Source of the DNA: Hyphomicrobiales bacterium
GTDB lineage: Bacteria; Pseudomonadota; Alphaproteobacteria; Rhizobiales; JAJFHB01
Reading direction: 5' to 3'
NCBI GenBank assembly: GCA_021775755.1
Contig: JAJFHE010000043.1
Coordinates: forward strand, 120,358 to 184,357
DNA length: 64,000 bases
Positions within the stretch are counted from its first letter, which is position 1, and each line of letters opens with the position of its first letter. Shown piece after piece: positions 51,794 to 62,245 of the stretch. Under the pieces are notes generated by a model. The model was not told the DNA's origin and did not search any database. It saw nothing but the letters and a program-made list of their open reading frames with translations. The translations under genes and the position numbers were made by a program.

Positions 51794-54666
51794 CAACTGT
51801 CGGCGGATTTGTTTGTCTTGAAGCCTTCCTGCAGAGCGGCCAGGGCGGCGAACGGGGAATCTTCCGGCTTCGGCGGCGGGCCCGCGCTCGTGCGCTGCAC
51901 CGGCTTCTTCTGCTTTGGCTTGCGGTCGGAACGGCGCTGCTTGCCGCCTGCTTTGCGCTCAGACCGAGCGGTGCCCGCCTCGCGCCCCTTCGCCTGGCGC
52001 GGCGTCTTGGGTCTGGGCCGCCATACTTCTAGATATTGCGGCTCAGACGCCTCTTCAGCACCTTGCGAACCTTCGTCATCCGGTGGTGCCGTTGCCGGTT
52101 CCTGCCCGCCTTCGCTCACCTTCGGCTCGGGCACTGCGTCCGCGCCGGCGGGCGCGCAGGTCTCCGGCTCGTCGGCGGAGGTATCTGTTGATGCAGCGAC
52201 GCGGCGCCGGTCCACCCGAAAACCCAGCGCCCGCAGAATGCCGGCGAACTCATCGCCCGAACATCCGACGAGCGACATCATGTCCGGAACGACGGTAAAG
52301 CCGCCGCCCTCGACCGATCCTTCCGGTCGGACATCGTCCGCTTTTTCCGGTTTCCAGAATACCAGTGGCCGGATGAGGTCGGCAACCCGTTCGAGCATGT
52401 CGATGCGTACCGCGCGGCTGCCGCACACCCTGAAACCGATGGAGCGGTAAAAGCCGTCCGGAACGTCTTTATCGGCGGGAACCGAAGTCAGCCCCTGTTG
52501 CGGCGGTTCGGGCAGCTGTTCCAGATCAAGAGCACCGTCCTTTTCGCGCTGCAATGCCCACAAGACCAGCTTCCAGTGGGTTGCGGCGGGCTTGAGGAGA
52601 AGCGGCACGAACACATGCACCGAACCAAACCGCACGCCGACGCGGCGCAGGTCGGCGCGCGCGGACTGCTCAAGCTGCTTGAGTTCGCCGGCGACGTCGT
52701 CGCGCACGAGAATGCCGAACCCTTCAAGCAGTTGAAACGCGATGCCGCGCGACAGGCCCTCCAGCCCCTCGGAGGCGGCAAGCGCAAGCAGTGGCGCCAG
52801 ATGGGTTTCAAGTTGTTTTGCAAGCCAGGTATCAAGCCGGTTCTGGACGAGCTGGCGGTCGTCTCCGCTCAGTTGATTGTCGGCAATGAGCTGGACGCGT
52901 GGCCGCAAAGCGTCATCGCCTGCCTGGAGGCGGGCAATGCGCGCGCCCTCCCAGACGATGCCCGCCTGCAAGGTCACTTCGAGGGCTTGATCCGGCACGG
53001 CGGCGAAACGCCTGGCGCGAGCCGATACCTCCGATGCCACGGCCTTCAACGAGGCGCTGCGCAGCGCGCGCCCGTGCGCATCGTCCGTCGCCGCGTCAGG
53101 GACGAAATGAAACCCCTTGAGCTGGCCGACGAACTGGCCCTCAACCGTAATGTCTCCGTCGTTCGATACGGCCGACATGAGTGTTTCCTTTTCTCTCATG
53201 CGTTTCATCAGAACGCTGGTCCGGCGGTCGATGAACCGCTGTGTCAAGCGCTCATGCAAGGCATCCGACAACTTATCCTCAATCGCGCGTGTGCGCTGCT
53301 GCCATTGCGCGGGATCAGACAGCCAGTCCGGCTTGTTGGCAACGAATGTCCAGGTGCGAATATGCGCGATGCGGGTGGAAAGGGTGTCAATATCGCCATC
53401 CGTATTGTCTGCAAACGAGACCTGGTGTGCGAACCAGTCGGCCGGGATGGCGTTTCCATTTGCTGTCAGGAACGCGAAGATGCGGCCCAGCAGGGCGGCG
53501 TGGTCGCCGCCGGTGATGTTGCGGTAGTCGGGTACCTGGCAGACATCCCACAGAAGATGCACCCGCTCCGTGCTGCCCTCGCAAATGCGGGCAATGTCGG
53601 GGTCGCGCGACAGAAAATCGAGCGCCGCGGCATCGTCGGTGACGCGGGCACGGGTCAGGCCTTTGATGTCCGGTGCGCGCGCGAGACTGTCGGCGAGCGC
53701 CGTTAGCGATGAGTAGTCCAGGGTGCGGTTGCGCCACTGCAACACCTTCACCGGCTCAAAACTATGCGTCTCCAGGCGTTCGATTGTCTCGGCGGTAAAC
53801 GGGCTGGCCTCGCCGGTAACGCCGAACGTGCCATCGTTCATGTGGCGCCCGGCGCGCCCGGCTATCTGTGCCAGTTCATCGTCCGCCAGATCGCGAATAC
53901 GGTGACCGTCGAATTTGCGCGTCGCGGCAAAGGCGATGTGATCGACGTCCATATTCAGGCCCATGCCGATGGCGTCGGTGGCGACCAGAAAGTCCACATC
54001 GCCGGACTGGAAAAGCTCGACCTGCGCATTGCGGGTGCGCGGGCTCAAGGCGCCAAGAACAACGGCAGCGCCGCCGCGCTGGCGCCGGATGAGCTCGGCG
54101 GTGGCGTAAACGGCATCGGCTGAGAAGCTGACAATGGCGCTGCGAGCGGGAAGGCGGGTGAGTTTCTTCTGGCCGGCATAGGTCAGGCGGGAAAACCGAG
54201 GACGGGAGACGAAATTCGCTCCAGGCAGAAGCTGCGAGATAACCGCGCGCATGGTCGGCGCACCGAGGATCATCGTTTCCGTATCGCCGCGCCGGTGCAG
54301 CAGGCGGTCGGTAAATATGTGGCCGCGCTGGAAATCGGCGGCGAGCTGAATTTCGTCGATGGCAAGGAAGTCGACCTTTACGTCACGCGGCATGGCTTCC
54401 ACCGTGCAGACGTAATAGCGCGGTGCCGGGGGTACTATCTTTTCCTCGCCCGTAATCAGGGCGACGTGTTCGGGCCCGCAACGCCTGCATACCGTGTCGT
54501 AGACCTCGCGCGCCAGCAAACGCAGCGGCAGGCCGATCATGCCGGTGTCGTGGCTGATCATCTGCTCAACCGCGAGATGGGTTTTGCCGGTATTCGTCGG
54601 CCCGAGGACAACGGTGACATTGCGGGCGCGGGGATGCTGCGGAGATGGTGGGGTCGGCTGGTTCAT
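51793..54666 (-). CDS. SUV3/MgpS-like superfamily 2 RNA helicase
   Basis: A 957-residue helicase. Motif I is GPTNTGKTHL at about residues 22-31, motif II DEIQ, motif III GAPTMRA, and motifs V and VI are VATDAIGMGLNMDVDHI and QIAGRAGRH. The DEIQ and GPTNTGKT forms are those of mitochondrial SUV3-like helicases. The C-terminus is rich in alanine, glutamate, lysine and proline after residue 850 and probably unstructured. RNA processing role inferred from family. Confidence 0.95.
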   Translation of the reverse strand: MNQPTPPSPQHPRARNVTVVLGPTNTGKTHLAVEQMISHDTGMIGLPLRLLAREVYDTVCRRCGPEHVALITGEEKIVPPAPRYYVCTVEAMPRDVKVDFLAIDEIQLAADFQRGHIFTDRLLHRRGDTETMILGAPTMRAVISQLLPGANFVSRPRFSRLTYAGQKKLTRLPARSAIVSFSADAVYATAELIRRQRGGAAVVLGALSPRTRNAQVELFQSGDVDFLVATDAIGMGLNMDVDHIAFAATRKFDGHRIRDLADDELAQIAGRAGRHMNDGTFGVTGEASPFTAETIERLETHSFEPVKVLQWRNRTLDYSSLTALADSLARAPDIKGLTRARVTDDAAALDFLSRDPDIARICEGSTERVHLLWDVCQVPDYRNITGGDHAALLGRIFAFLTANGNAIPADWFAHQVSFADNTDGDIDTLSTRIAHIRTWTFVANKPDWLSDPAQWQQRTRAIEDKLSDALHERLTQRFIDRRTSVLMKRMREKETLMSAVSNDGDITVEGQFVGQLKGFHFVPDAATDDAHGRALRSASLKAVASEVSARARRFAAVPDQALEVTLQAGIVWEGARIARLQAGDDALRPRVQLIADNQLSGDDRQLVQNRLDTWLAKQLETHLAPLLALAASEGLEGLSRGIAFQLLEGFGILVRDDVAGELKQLEQSARADLRRVGVRFGSVHVFVPLLLKPAATHWKLVLWALQREKDGALDLEQLPEPPQQGLTSVPADKDVPDGFYRSIGFRVCGSRAVRIDMLERVADLIRPLVFWKPEKADDVRPEGSVEGGGFTVVPDMMSLVGCSGDEFAGILRALGFRVDRRRVAASTDTSADEPETCAPAGADAVPEPKVSEGGQEPATAPPDDEGSQGAEEASEPQYLEVWRPRPKTPRQAKGREAGTARSERKAGGKQRRSDRKPKQKKPVQRTSAGPPPKPEDSPFAALAALQEGFKTNKSADS

Positions 54667-54679
54667 GGCAGTGAGTTAT

Positions 54680-54713
54680 CTAGACCGTTTCACCTTCATA
54701 TGGAAACGTTTGA
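54680..54713 (-). repeat. CATATG-loop palindromic repeat, copy C
   Basis: Reads CTAGACCGTTTC at 54680-54691 and then TTCATATGGAAACGTTTGA; the reverse complement resembles copies at 10207 and 16205. It sits 14 bases upstream of the helicase start. Confidence 0.75.
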
Positions 54714-55226
54714 CCGGGCGCTGGCGCCGCAAGTTCGACCTTGGTAGAGCACTTTTTGCGCCATTATGAAACACGTCGTTTACCGGCGGAACGGGATGCG
54801 AACAAAAGCCGACCGAATCACTGACATGCGCCGGCTTCCATATTTGTTCTCTTTCATCTGCATACCTCATGCCTATGAACGGTTGTGTCCAAAGCCGCGT
54901 TACTTCTTGCAGGGTGTGCCGCATGGATGTGCCATGGTTAATGCCGGGCGTCACAGGTTAGCAAATCGTTGCCTGATCTGCCGTGACGGCGGGGCTCGGC
55001 GTTAACGAAGCGAATACACCGGGAACAAACCCGGCCCGAATCACTTACCGGCGGTTTTTCGTGTTTTGTTCCCTGCCAGATGTTGTAGTCAGCACCGTGC
55101 GCGCCACAAGTACTGACATATGGATGATTGGGCCTGCCGCCAAAGAGCCTGGAAAACTACGCACGCTCATGGCCGGACTTAATGCATGTGTCCCAAATGG
55201 GAACACATGCAAAAGCCGGCGCCGGA
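54714..55226. other. Intergenic region without a convincing gene
   Basis: About 500 bp between the divergent helicase and the downstream end of the DUF3108 gene. Frames of 79-90 codons exist on both strands but lack coding character. It contains the hairpin at 55183-55211 and is somewhat less GC-rich than its surroundings. Confidence 0.55.
55183..55211. other. Strong hairpin TGCATGTGT/ACACATGCA
   Basis: Nine-base arms TGCATGTGT (55183-55191) and ACACATGCA (55203-55211) enclose CCCAAATGGGA, in which CCC also pairs with GGG. It lies 16 bases beyond the DUF3108 stop; no T-run follows on that strand, so it may be an RNA-stabilising 3' hairpin or a protein site rather than a normal terminator. 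Confidence 0.7.
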
Positions 55227-56120
55227 TCAGCGCTGTGCGACGGATTGGGAATTGAGAGGCTGGCCGGAAATGGTGGCGCCGTTCAGATACAGAACAACCT
55301 GCGTACCGCTGGCAACGCCCACGGCACCCACCGGTATGAAGATCGTGCGGCCGAGAGTGGCCGATTGCACCGGCGCCAGCCACAGTTTGTGGGTTTCAAG
55401 GCCATTGGAGTTTTCAGCGCGCAGTTTTTCCTGCTTGTCGCGGGACAGGCCGGCGACAGGCAGATACTCGATCTGGCACTGATGCGCCTCGCCGCGGTAG
55501 ACGCCGGCATCGTTACTGCCGAAGTCGTCGCGCTGCAGCCGGGTGAATGTCAGATCGTAAACGAGCTTGCCATCGTGCACCCGGTTGCCGCCGCTGCACA
55601 GGCTCGCGGGACTGCCGAGCATGATGCCCAGCAACGCGCTCACCGGATCGATTACATTTGCGGCAAGGGCGCTGGCGACGTCTTCAAGTTTGTAGGCGTC
55701 CACATGATAGTTGCGTTCCGCGTGCGGCGGCTGTGAACCGCCCCATGTGACCACCGTGGAGCGGTCCGGTCCGCTTGCCTCGGTCTGCAGGGCGAACTGG
55801 GAAGGGTCGGCGCCGGATGCGGAGTAAGTCCCCTGCGTTGAGGCGCCGAAGGAAGAACTGGAGAACAGATCCGCGATACCCTTGGTCTTCATCTTGGTGG
55901 TTATGGTGTAGCTGTCGCCGGAAAGCTGGATGTCGAATTTCAACACTGCGATGCGGATGCCGTGCGCATAGAGGTCGTATTTCAGAAAGATCGTTTCACT
56001 GGCAAACGATGCGGCGGTGGTTGCGATCAGGGCCGCGGCGCCGGTCACAAACATGACGGCGGCAAACGCAAGTGCGCGCAGCGCCGATGCAGGTGATTTT
56101 CCCGAGGAGTGGGTGGTCAT
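55227..56120 (-). CDS. DUF3108 family exported protein
   Basis: A 297-residue protein with a signal peptide (hydrophobic ALAFAAVMFVTGAAALIATTAASFAS). The mature part is beta-rich, with the DUF3108 pattern ETIFLKYDLYAHGIRIAVLKFDIQLSGDSYTITTKMKTKGIADLF. The family is thought to be periplasmic, related to lipoprotein or LPS-barrel folds; no catalytic residues seen. The ATG at 56120 with GAGG upstream is chosen. Divergent from rpmB, as often in Hyphomicrobiales. Confidence 0.9.
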   Translation of the reverse strand: MTTHSSGKSPASALRALAFAAVMFVTGAAALIATTAASFASETIFLKYDLYAHGIRIAVLKFDIQLSGDSYTITTKMKTKGIADLFSSSSFGASTQGTYSASGADPSQFALQTEASGPDRSTVVTWGGSQPPHAERNYHVDAYKLEDVASALAANVIDPVSALLGIMLGSPASLCSGGNRVHDGKLVYDLTFTRLQRDDFGSNDAGVYRGEAHQCQIEYLPVAGLSRDKQEKLRAENSNGLETHKLWLAPVQSATLGRTIFIPVGAVGVASGTQVVLYLNGATISGQPLNSQSVAQR

Positions 56121-56138
56121 GGTTCTTATGCCTCGCAA

Positions 56139-56507
56139 GCTTGGTCATTCATTATGTGAACCCGTTTCCCATGATTTATTATCGCAGGGTCGTTCCGGCA
56201 AGTGTTGCGTGTTCCTCATGTGAGATACGCGTGCCAAAAGGCCCGTTTCGCCAAGCCACTAGTAGCAAATTGGGGCAGATGTGCGGCGCCGATGGCCGTC
56301 GCGAGGGCTCGATTGCGATTTGCAGACGCACATTATCGTGTTAATGGCGCAGTCATTGTGTTGCCGGCTCACAGCCCAGGCCTTGACGCAACCGGCGTCC
56401 CGGCTTATAGCATCGCGCGAATTTCTGCGCCGCGCGTGTCGGCTGCCGGTAAGCTGGCAGGGCTGCGAATGGTGCATAAACCCAACACCGACGTTACGGA
56501 GTAGCCA
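56139..56507. other. Intergenic region between DUF3108 and rpmB
   Basis: These 369 bp contain the rpmB promoter at 56383-56411 and an A/T-richer stretch near 56150-56190 that may hold the DUF3108 promoter. No gene is seen. Confidence 0.55.
56383..56411 (+). promoter_or_regulatory. Candidate rpmB promoter
   Basis: TTGACG at 56383-56388 and TATAGC at 56406-56411 are 17 bp apart, 96 bp before the rpmB start. Confidence 0.65.
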
Positions 56508-56789
56508 ATGGCCCGGCGATGTGAACTGACGAGCACAGGCGTTCAATCAGGAAACAATGTGAGCCACGCGCACAACAAGACGCGCCGGCGGTTCTTGCCC
56601 AATCTGTGCAATGTGAGCCTTATCAGCGACTCGCTGGGGCGGACCTACCGGCTGCGCGTCAGCGCCGGCGCGCTGCGTACGGTTGAGCATCGCGGCGGGC
56701 TTGACGCATTCCTGCTGAAGGCACGCGACGGCGATCTCTCCTTGAAGGCGCGCCGTATCAAGCGGTCGATTGAGCGCGCGCAGGGCTGA
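56508..56789 (+). CDS. rpmB: 50S ribosomal protein L28
   Basis: A 93-residue ribosomal protein. The start MARRCELT, then [19 protein letters not shown] and [20 protein letters not shown] match bacterial L28. Very basic overall. Its own promoter is visible upstream. Length is right for the alphaproteobacterial, longer form. Confidence 0.97.
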   Translation: MARRCELTSTGVQSGNNVSHAHNKTRRRFLPNLCNVSLISDSLGRTYRLRVSAGALRTVEHRGGLDAFLLKARDGDLSLKARRIKRSIERAQG

Positions 56790-56801
56790 TCCCACTGCAA
56801 C

Positions 56802-57836
56802 TTATTCTTCGAGCGTGAACTGCAGCAGCAGTGTGCGCTGCATCGCATTGAAGTTGTTGTCGGAAATTACCGTCAGCCGAAGCGTGCCATCGGCGTCATA
56901 ATGTGCCGCCACGCCTTCCATGTTGTCTATGGTGTAGTGCGGCTGGTTGACGCTCAGCAAAACCTCTCCTTCAAGTACTGAATTGCGGGCGATCTCCGCG
57001 GCCGGCACGCGGCGCAGACGCATGCCCGCAAGGGTCGCCGGAGAGAAACTGCGTTCCAGAATGACAAGATCGCCGTTCGGCAGGATATCCAAGTCGGTGA
57101 TGTCGAAATCGTTCGACCGGCGCACCGTGAACCCGCCGGGGCTGCCGCCGCCGATCAACCAGCCGCGCACATTGCCCTTATCATCGAGAAACGCCTCGCT
57201 GACGGCGATCACCGTCCCGCTCAATGGCGACGTGTCGGGGAACATGCCGACGGCTTCGAGTTCCTTGTTGAAGGGGGCTGCGGAGGCTGCTTCGGGCAGG
57301 GGGATGCTTGCTGGCTCAGCCAGAAACCCGAATGTCTCGAGGTCGTAGATGAGGATGCGCTCGCGGCGTTCGAGTGCGACCAGCAGGCTTCCCGTACCGG
57401 TACCGGATGTTACGGGGCCAAGACCCTCAACGTCGCGCTCGTCCTTCGAAGCGAACGGCCGTCCCGTTGCTGACAGCATGGGCGCCATTTGTGCGTTGGT
57501 TACGGTCTCAACCCTGCCGGCTCGATAAACGATATCGGCGGTAAGCCACTGGCCCTGATCGCTCGCGGCGATGAGTTTCTTCCCGCCGCCTGAGACGGTA
57601 AGCCCGGAGAAGCCGCCAAATTGCGGGTCATCGCTGAGGAGCTCGACACCACCGGCAAAGCGCAGGGCGCCGAACAGGATGCGGGTGGGTTGCAGAACGT
57701 CAAACTCGATGGCAACCGTTTCGACGGCCACGTCGCGCCCGCCGGCGTCTCCCATCGCGGGCAGGTTGGAGGGGAATAGTAGCGCCACTGCTATGGCGGG
57801 TGTCACCAAGCGTCGCAGACCGGCTGCCGGCATCAA
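56802..57836 (-). CDS. Esterase-like activity of phytase family protein
   Basis: A 344-residue exported protein with a signal peptide (to about residue 27) and a beta-propeller pattern. [33 protein letters not shown], then [10 protein letters not shown], then [25 protein letters not shown] and [14 protein letters not shown] are the characteristic blocks of this domain (PF13449). A periplasmic hydrolase is possible but not shown. Its start overlaps the end of cobT by four bases, so it is cotranscribed with cobaltochelatase genes. Confidence 0.9.
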   Translation of the reverse strand: MMPAAGLRRLVTPAIAVALLFPSNLPAMGDAGGRDVAVETVAIEFDVLQPTRILFGALRFAGGVELLSDDPQFGGFSGLTVSGGGKKLIAASDQGQWLTADIVYRAGRVETVTNAQMAPMLSATGRPFASKDERDVEGLGPVTSGTGTGSLLVALERRERILIYDLETFGFLAEPASIPLPEAASAAPFNKELEAVGMFPDTSPLSGTVIAVSEAFLDDKGNVRGWLIGGGSPGGFTVRRSNDFDITDLDILPNGDLVILERSFSPATLAGMRLRRVPAAEIARNSVLEGEVLLSVNQPHYTIDNMEGVAAHYDADGTLRLTVISDNNFNAMQRTLLLQFTLEE

Positions 57837-59716
57837 TGAAGCGTGCGCTTCGGTCGGCGCATAGGCCCATGCCGGGTTGCCGGGCCACTGGTTTCATCGA
57901 ACAGTTCCGCCAGCTTGTCTGTCATGACGCCGCCGAGTTCCTCCGCATCGACAATCGTCACTGCCCGGCGGTAGTAGCGTGTAACATCGTGGCCGATGCC
58001 GACGGCGATGAGTTCCACCGGCGAGCGCGTTTCGATCTCTTCGATGACACGGCGCAAATGCTGCTCAAGATAGTTCCCGGAGTTTACCGACAATGTTGAA
58101 TCGTCGACCGGGGCACCATCTGAAATTACCATCAGGATGCGGCGCTGTTCATGGCGTGCCAGCAGTCTGCTATGCGCCCACAACAATGCTTCTCCGTCGA
58201 TGTTTTCCTTCAGCAGGCCCTCGCGCATCATGAGCCCGAGATTGCGGCGGGCGCGGCGCCAGGGGGCATCGGCCGATTTGTAGATGATGTGCCGCAGATC
58301 GTTGAGGCGGCCGGGCGTGTCCGGCTTGCCGGATGCAAGCCATTGTTCGCGCGCCTGCCCGCCTTTCCAGGCGCGTGTCGTAAAGCCCAGAATTTCGACC
58401 TTGACGCCGCAGCGCTCCAGCGTGCGTGCGAGAATGTCGGCACAGGTCGCGGCAACCGTTATCGGGCGCCCGCGCATGGAGCCCGAATTGTCGAGCAGAA
58501 GCGTTACGACAGTGTCACGGAAATCCATGTCGAGTTCGTGCTTGAACGACAACGGGTGCATCGGATCGGTCACGACGCGCGACAGCCGCGCGGCGTCGAG
58601 CAGCCCCTCTTCGAGATCGAACTCCCAGGAGCGGTTCTGCTTGGCCAGCAGCCGCCGCTGCAGCCGGTTAGCCAGGCGCGCCACGACGCCCTGCAGATTG
58701 GAGAGCTGCTTGTCGAGATACTCCCGCAGCCGTGCAAGTTCTTCCGGCTCGCACAGGTCCTCGGCCGCAATCACCTCGTCAAAGGCTTCGGAGAAAACCT
58801 TGTATAACGGTTCCGGCGGCATATTGGAGAACGGTGTCTGGGGCCGCCAGGGCTCCTGGCCGTCCGGTGCGTCCTCCGCGTCGGCGTCGTCAAAGACATC
58901 GTCGACATCCATGTCGGTTGCATCCTGCTCACCGTCTTCGGTGTCGCCTTCGCCCTGTTCGACGTCGGCGGATGTCGAGCCGTCGGCTTCCTGGGTTTCG
59001 CCGTCGGCGTCGGCGTCCATGTCTCCGGTCTCGGGCTCTTCCGACTGGCCGTCCGAGTCGGCATCGTCGTCGGCATCGCCCAGCTCGTCGGCCATGTCGA
59101 GGGCGGCGATGAGTTCGCGGGCCAGTTCGCCGAAAGCGCGCTGATCGTCGATGCGCTGTTCAAGATCGTCGAGAATGGCACTCGCCTTTTCTTCAATCCA
59201 GGGGCGCCACAGATCAACCAGAAGGCCCGCGTTCTGCGGTGGCTTCTGACCGGTGAGGCGCTCGCGCACGATGAGCGACAGCGCTTCTTCCAGTGGCGCT
59301 TCCTCGCGGTCGCGCAGGTTAGCCACACCCTGCTTTTCGTATTTGTCATCGAGCATGGCGGTAAGATTGGAGGCCATGCCGGGCATAGCGCGCGAGCCGA
59401 TGGATTCAACGCGCGCCTGTTCGACGGCTTCGAAAACTGCGCGTGCGTTCCGGCCTTCGGGGAGCATGCGCGCATGCACCTTGTCGTCGTGGCGGGCGAT
59501 GCGCAGCGCGAAGGCATCCGATATGCCACGCGCTACCGATGCGACATCGGATGTGAGCTCGCGGTCGATCTGCGGCAGACGCGCCTTGTGATCGTCCAGT
59601 CTCGGCGTTTCCACGCCAAACTCGACGGTCAGTTCGTCGTCACCGGATATGGCGCGCATGGTGTCGGTCAGCGCGATCTTGAAGGCGGCTGTCGGGTCTT
59701 CTTTGCTCTGGGCCAT
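57833..59716 (-). CDS. cobT: Aerobic cobaltochelatase subunit CobT
   Basis: A 627-residue subunit of the ATP-dependent CobNST chelatase that inserts cobalt into hydrogenobyrinic acid diamide in aerobic B12 synthesis. The C-terminal VWA domain has [16 protein letters not shown] and a later [13 protein letters not shown] long, highly acidic region at about residues 215-290 (repeated aspartate/glutamate) precedes it, typical of CobT. The start is set at 59716 with GGGAAGG upstream; longer upstream frame is rejected. CobN is not in the window. Confidence 0.97.
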   Translation of the reverse strand: MAQSKEDPTAAFKIALTDTMRAISGDDELTVEFGVETPRLDDHKARLPQIDRELTSDVASVARGISDAFALRIARHDDKVHARMLPEGRNARAVFEAVEQARVESIGSRAMPGMASNLTAMLDDKYEKQGVANLRDREEAPLEEALSLIVRERLTGQKPPQNAGLLVDLWRPWIEEKASAILDDLEQRIDDQRAFGELARELIAALDMADELGDADDDADSDGQSEEPETGDMDADADGETQEADGSTSADVEQGEGDTEDGEQDATDMDVDDVFDDADAEDAPDGQEPWRPQTPFSNMPPEPLYKVFSEAFDEVIAAEDLCEPEELARLREYLDKQLSNLQGVVARLANRLQRRLLAKQNRSWEFDLEEGLLDAARLSRVVTDPMHPLSFKHELDMDFRDTVVTLLLDNSGSMRGRPITVAATCADILARTLERCGVKVEILGFTTRAWKGGQAREQWLASGKPDTPGRLNDLRHIIYKSADAPWRRARRNLGLMMREGLLKENIDGEALLWAHSRLLARHEQRRILMVISDGAPVDDSTLSVNSGNYLEQHLRRVIEEIETRSPVELIAVGIGHDVTRYYRRAVTIVDAEELGGVMTDKLAELFDETSGPATRHGPMRRPKRTLH

Positions 59717-59754
59717 GTCGCGACCTTCCCGGACCTGCTGTCTGCGCGTGCCGC

Positions 59755-60744
59755 TCAGCCGACCGTCACGGCGGAAGTCGATTCGGGAAGCTCTTCGTTG
59801 AAGCAGCGCTGATAGAATTCCGCCACCAGACCGCGCTCGAGTTCGTCGCATTTGTTGACGAAAGTGACGCGGAAGCCGAAACCGATGTCGCCGAAGATTT
59901 CAGCGTTTTCCGCCCATGTGAGGACGGTACGCGGGCTCATAACGGTAGACAGGTCGCCGTTCATGAAGGCGCTGCGCGTCAGCGTTGCCACACGCACCAT
60001 GTTGTCGACCGCCTGGCGGCCTTCGTCGGTATCGTAGCTCTTCGCCTTGGCGAGCACGATGCCGCATTCCTGTTCGTGCGGCAGATAGTTGAGCGTCGTG
60101 ACAATGCTCCAGCGGTCCATCTGGCCCTGGTTAATCTGCTGGGTCCCGTGATAGAGGCCGGAAGTGTCGCCGAGCCCAATCGTGTTGGTGGTCGAGAACA
60201 GCCGGAAAGCCGGGTGCGGGCGGATCACTCGGTTCTGGTCGAGCAGGGTCAGCTTGCCGGCGACCTCAAGCACGCGCTGGATGACGAACATGACGTCCGG
60301 GCGTCCGGCATCGTACTCATCGAACACAAGGGCCGTATTGGTTTGCAACGCCCAGGGCAGGATGCCTTCGCGGAATTCCGTCACCTGTTTGCCGTCCCTG
60401 ATGACAATGGCGTCCTTGCCGACGAGGTCGATGCGGCTGATGTGGCTGTCCAGGTTGATGCGCAGACACGGCCAGTTGAGGCGCGCGGCGACTTGTTCGA
60501 TGTGGGTCGACTTGCCCGTGCCGTGATAGCCCTGGATCATGACGCGGCGGTTGTGGGAAAAGCCGGCGAGAACGGCAAGCGTCGTCTCCGGGTCGAACAG
60601 ATAGTCCTGATCGACGTCCGGCACATGCTCTGCTCGTTCCGAGTAGGCGGGAGCCTCAAGGTCGGAGTCGATTCCAAAAACCTGACGCACGGAGATGTGC
60701 ATGTCGGGGAGGCCGGCGGTTTCGCCATTTGTCTGGACGGTCAT
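59755..60744 (-). CDS. cobS: Aerobic cobaltochelatase subunit CobS
   Basis: A 329-residue AAA+ MoxR-type ATPase that drives the CobNST chelatase with CobT. Walker A is GYHGTGKST at residues 72-80, Walker [10 protein letters not shown] near 143-151, and sensor 1 and arginine region [19 protein letters not shown] follow. The first ATG at 60744 gives MTVQTNGE; upstream residues are not conserved. 38 bases upstream of cobT, so the pair forms an operon. Confidence 0.97.
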   Translation of the reverse strand: MTVQTNGETAGLPDMHISVRQVFGIDSDLEAPAYSERAEHVPDVDQDYLFDPETTLAVLAGFSHNRRVMIQGYHGTGKSTHIEQVAARLNWPCLRINLDSHISRIDLVGKDAIVIRDGKQVTEFREGILPWALQTNTALVFDEYDAGRPDVMFVIQRVLEVAGKLTLLDQNRVIRPHPAFRLFSTTNTIGLGDTSGLYHGTQQINQGQMDRWSIVTTLNYLPHEQECGIVLAKAKSYDTDEGRQAVDNMVRVATLTRSAFMNGDLSTVMSPRTVLTWAENAEIFGDIGFGFRVTFVNKCDELERGLVAEFYQRCFNEELPESTSAVTVG

Positions 60745-60941
60745 TCCACTCACGCTTTCGAAATGCGCGTGCCCTTGGCACTGCACAATTGACGTCGAGG
60801 CCGCGCCGATCGTCAGGAAATGCCCATGAAGGAACGTGCGCGTTGGCCGAAAGAGTGTTCTTTAATCCGCCTTGGCCTGTCTGTGCAAGCCCGATCGGGT
60901 TCTTAGGCGCTTTTCGACACTCATTCCGGTCGAGTATCCAG

Positions 60942-61541
60942 TCAGCAATATCCCACGGACCGCAAGTAGTCATAGGCTTGGATGACCTCGCGGAATTTGT
61001 CTTCCGACTCCCGGTTGCCGCCATTTGCGTCCGGGTGGTGGCGCTTTACCAGGGTCTTGTATTGGAGCTTGATCTGCTCCGGCGTGGCATCGATGTCGAG
61101 GCCAAGCGCCGAAAGCGCGGCCCGTTCCGCGTTACGCACGGTGCGGCGCGGCTTTGCGTTTGCCCGGCTGCCGCCGTTGAACAGGCCAAACGGGTCGGTG
61201 ATTTCCGGATCGTCGCCGCCGGGCTTGTCGGCCTCGCCCGTGGCCCACGAATTGACGCCAAGTTTCCAAGTCGGCCGGTGGCCGGTCAGCGACGACTTCT
61301 GATAGCCGATGACGTCTTCGTCCTTCATGCCTTCGAAATAGTTGTAGCCTTTGTTGTACTGGCGCACATGTGCCAAACAGAGCTGCAGGTACTCGCCGTC
61401 GCGGCCACGTCCCTTTGGCGCGCGGTGCGTGCCCGCCGCTTCGCAGCCGGCCCATTCGCAGCACGGATACTGGTCGCGCAAAAGCCGGTCTTCGTCGGGC
61501 TTGACGCGGATGCTGTCGAATATTTTCGAATTAAGCTTCAT
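60942..61541 (-). CDS. DnaJ-domain (Hsp40-like) protein
   Basis: A 199-residue protein with a C-terminal J domain: ALGLDIDATPEQIKLQYKTLVKRHHPDANGGNRESEDKFREVIQAYDYLRS, including the HPD tripeptide at about residues 169-171. The N-terminal half has cysteines and is of unknown fold (CCEWAGCEAAGTHRAP...LCLAHVRQYNKGYNYF). The gene is regularly found next to cobS in Hyphomicrobiales and is a candidate chaperone for the chelatase (inference). Confidence 0.9.
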   Translation of the reverse strand: MKLNSKIFDSIRVKPDEDRLLRDQYPCCEWAGCEAAGTHRAPKGRGRDGEYLQLCLAHVRQYNKGYNYFEGMKDEDVIGYQKSSLTGHRPTWKLGVNSWATGEADKPGGDDPEITDPFGLFNGGSRANAKPRRTVRNAERAALSALGLDIDATPEQIKLQYKTLVKRHHPDANGGNRESEDKFREVIQAYDYLRSVGYC

Positions 61542-61659
61542 GTTGCGCAATTATGGGTGTCACGGGGCTGACTGACAAGGTGGCGCCTGCTTCGCCATCG
61601 CATATTCCACCGCGATGTTGTATGAGCGCATCACCTTTACCGCCAGCAGGAGCCCGACA

Positions 61660-61935
61660 ATGGCCGATGGACGCGTCCGACAAGAGATCATAGAGAAGTT
61701 AACGCGTGCTTTTGCACCTGAAATACTGGACGTGATCGATGAATCGCATCTGCATGCGGGACACTCGGGTGCCCGGCCCGAGGGCGAAACTCATTTCCGC
61801 GTCAAGATCGTATCGGGCAACTTCGACGAGCTGACGCTTGTCGCGCGCCACCGCCTAGTCAACGACACACTGGCGGATGAACTTAGCGGCCCCGTGCACG
61901 CGCTCGCCATCGAGGCAAAGCCGGCCGGAGGCTAG
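61660..61935 (+). CDS. BolA family protein
   Basis: A 91-residue BolA-like protein, a fold that partners glutaredoxins in iron-sulphur handling and stress response. VIDESHLHAGHSGARPEGETHFRVKIVSGNFDELTLVARHRLV is the family core, with the conserved histidine pair. The start at 61660 gives MADGRVRQEIIEKL; a longer frame from 61615 is possible. Divergent from the DnaJ gene. Confidence 0.93.
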   Translation: MADGRVRQEIIEKLTRAFAPEILDVIDESHLHAGHSGARPEGETHFRVKIVSGNFDELTLVARHRLVNDTLADELSGPVHALAIEAKPAGG

Positions 61936-62245
61936 GGCATGGATTCATAAGCGCGGAACACCTCGAGATTTCACGGGTACAACAGGACGGATGATCGGCC
62001 GATCAAGGTCGGTAGGCTCACACCGCATAATTCGAAGCTCCCGCAAGATTGAGTCACAATCGTGCAGCGTCCGGCAACTTGCTTGCCCAAATGTCCGGAT
62101 TCGGGTGAATGTTGGCCGTCACTTCTCCAGCCTGAAAAACGGAAAAATGATCCAAAGAGGACATGCAAATCCTATGGGAGGATGATCTGTGAGGTCAAGA
62201 AAGCAGCGCGATATATAGGAGTTGCCTGTTCGATGATGGGCTGGT
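61936..62245. other. Intergenic region between bolA and the MATE gene
   Basis: Holds TGATCGGCCGATCA, a perfect 14-base palindrome at 61992-62005. A 69-codon plus-strand frame (62062-62271) ends past the MATE stop, has no good start signal and is not accepted. Otherwise nothing is seen. Confidence 0.5.

Noticed and set aside
54766..55255. Frames of 79 and 90 codons downstream of the helicase start region
   Set aside because: No ribosome-binding site, no family likeness and poor codon bias; treated as non-coding.
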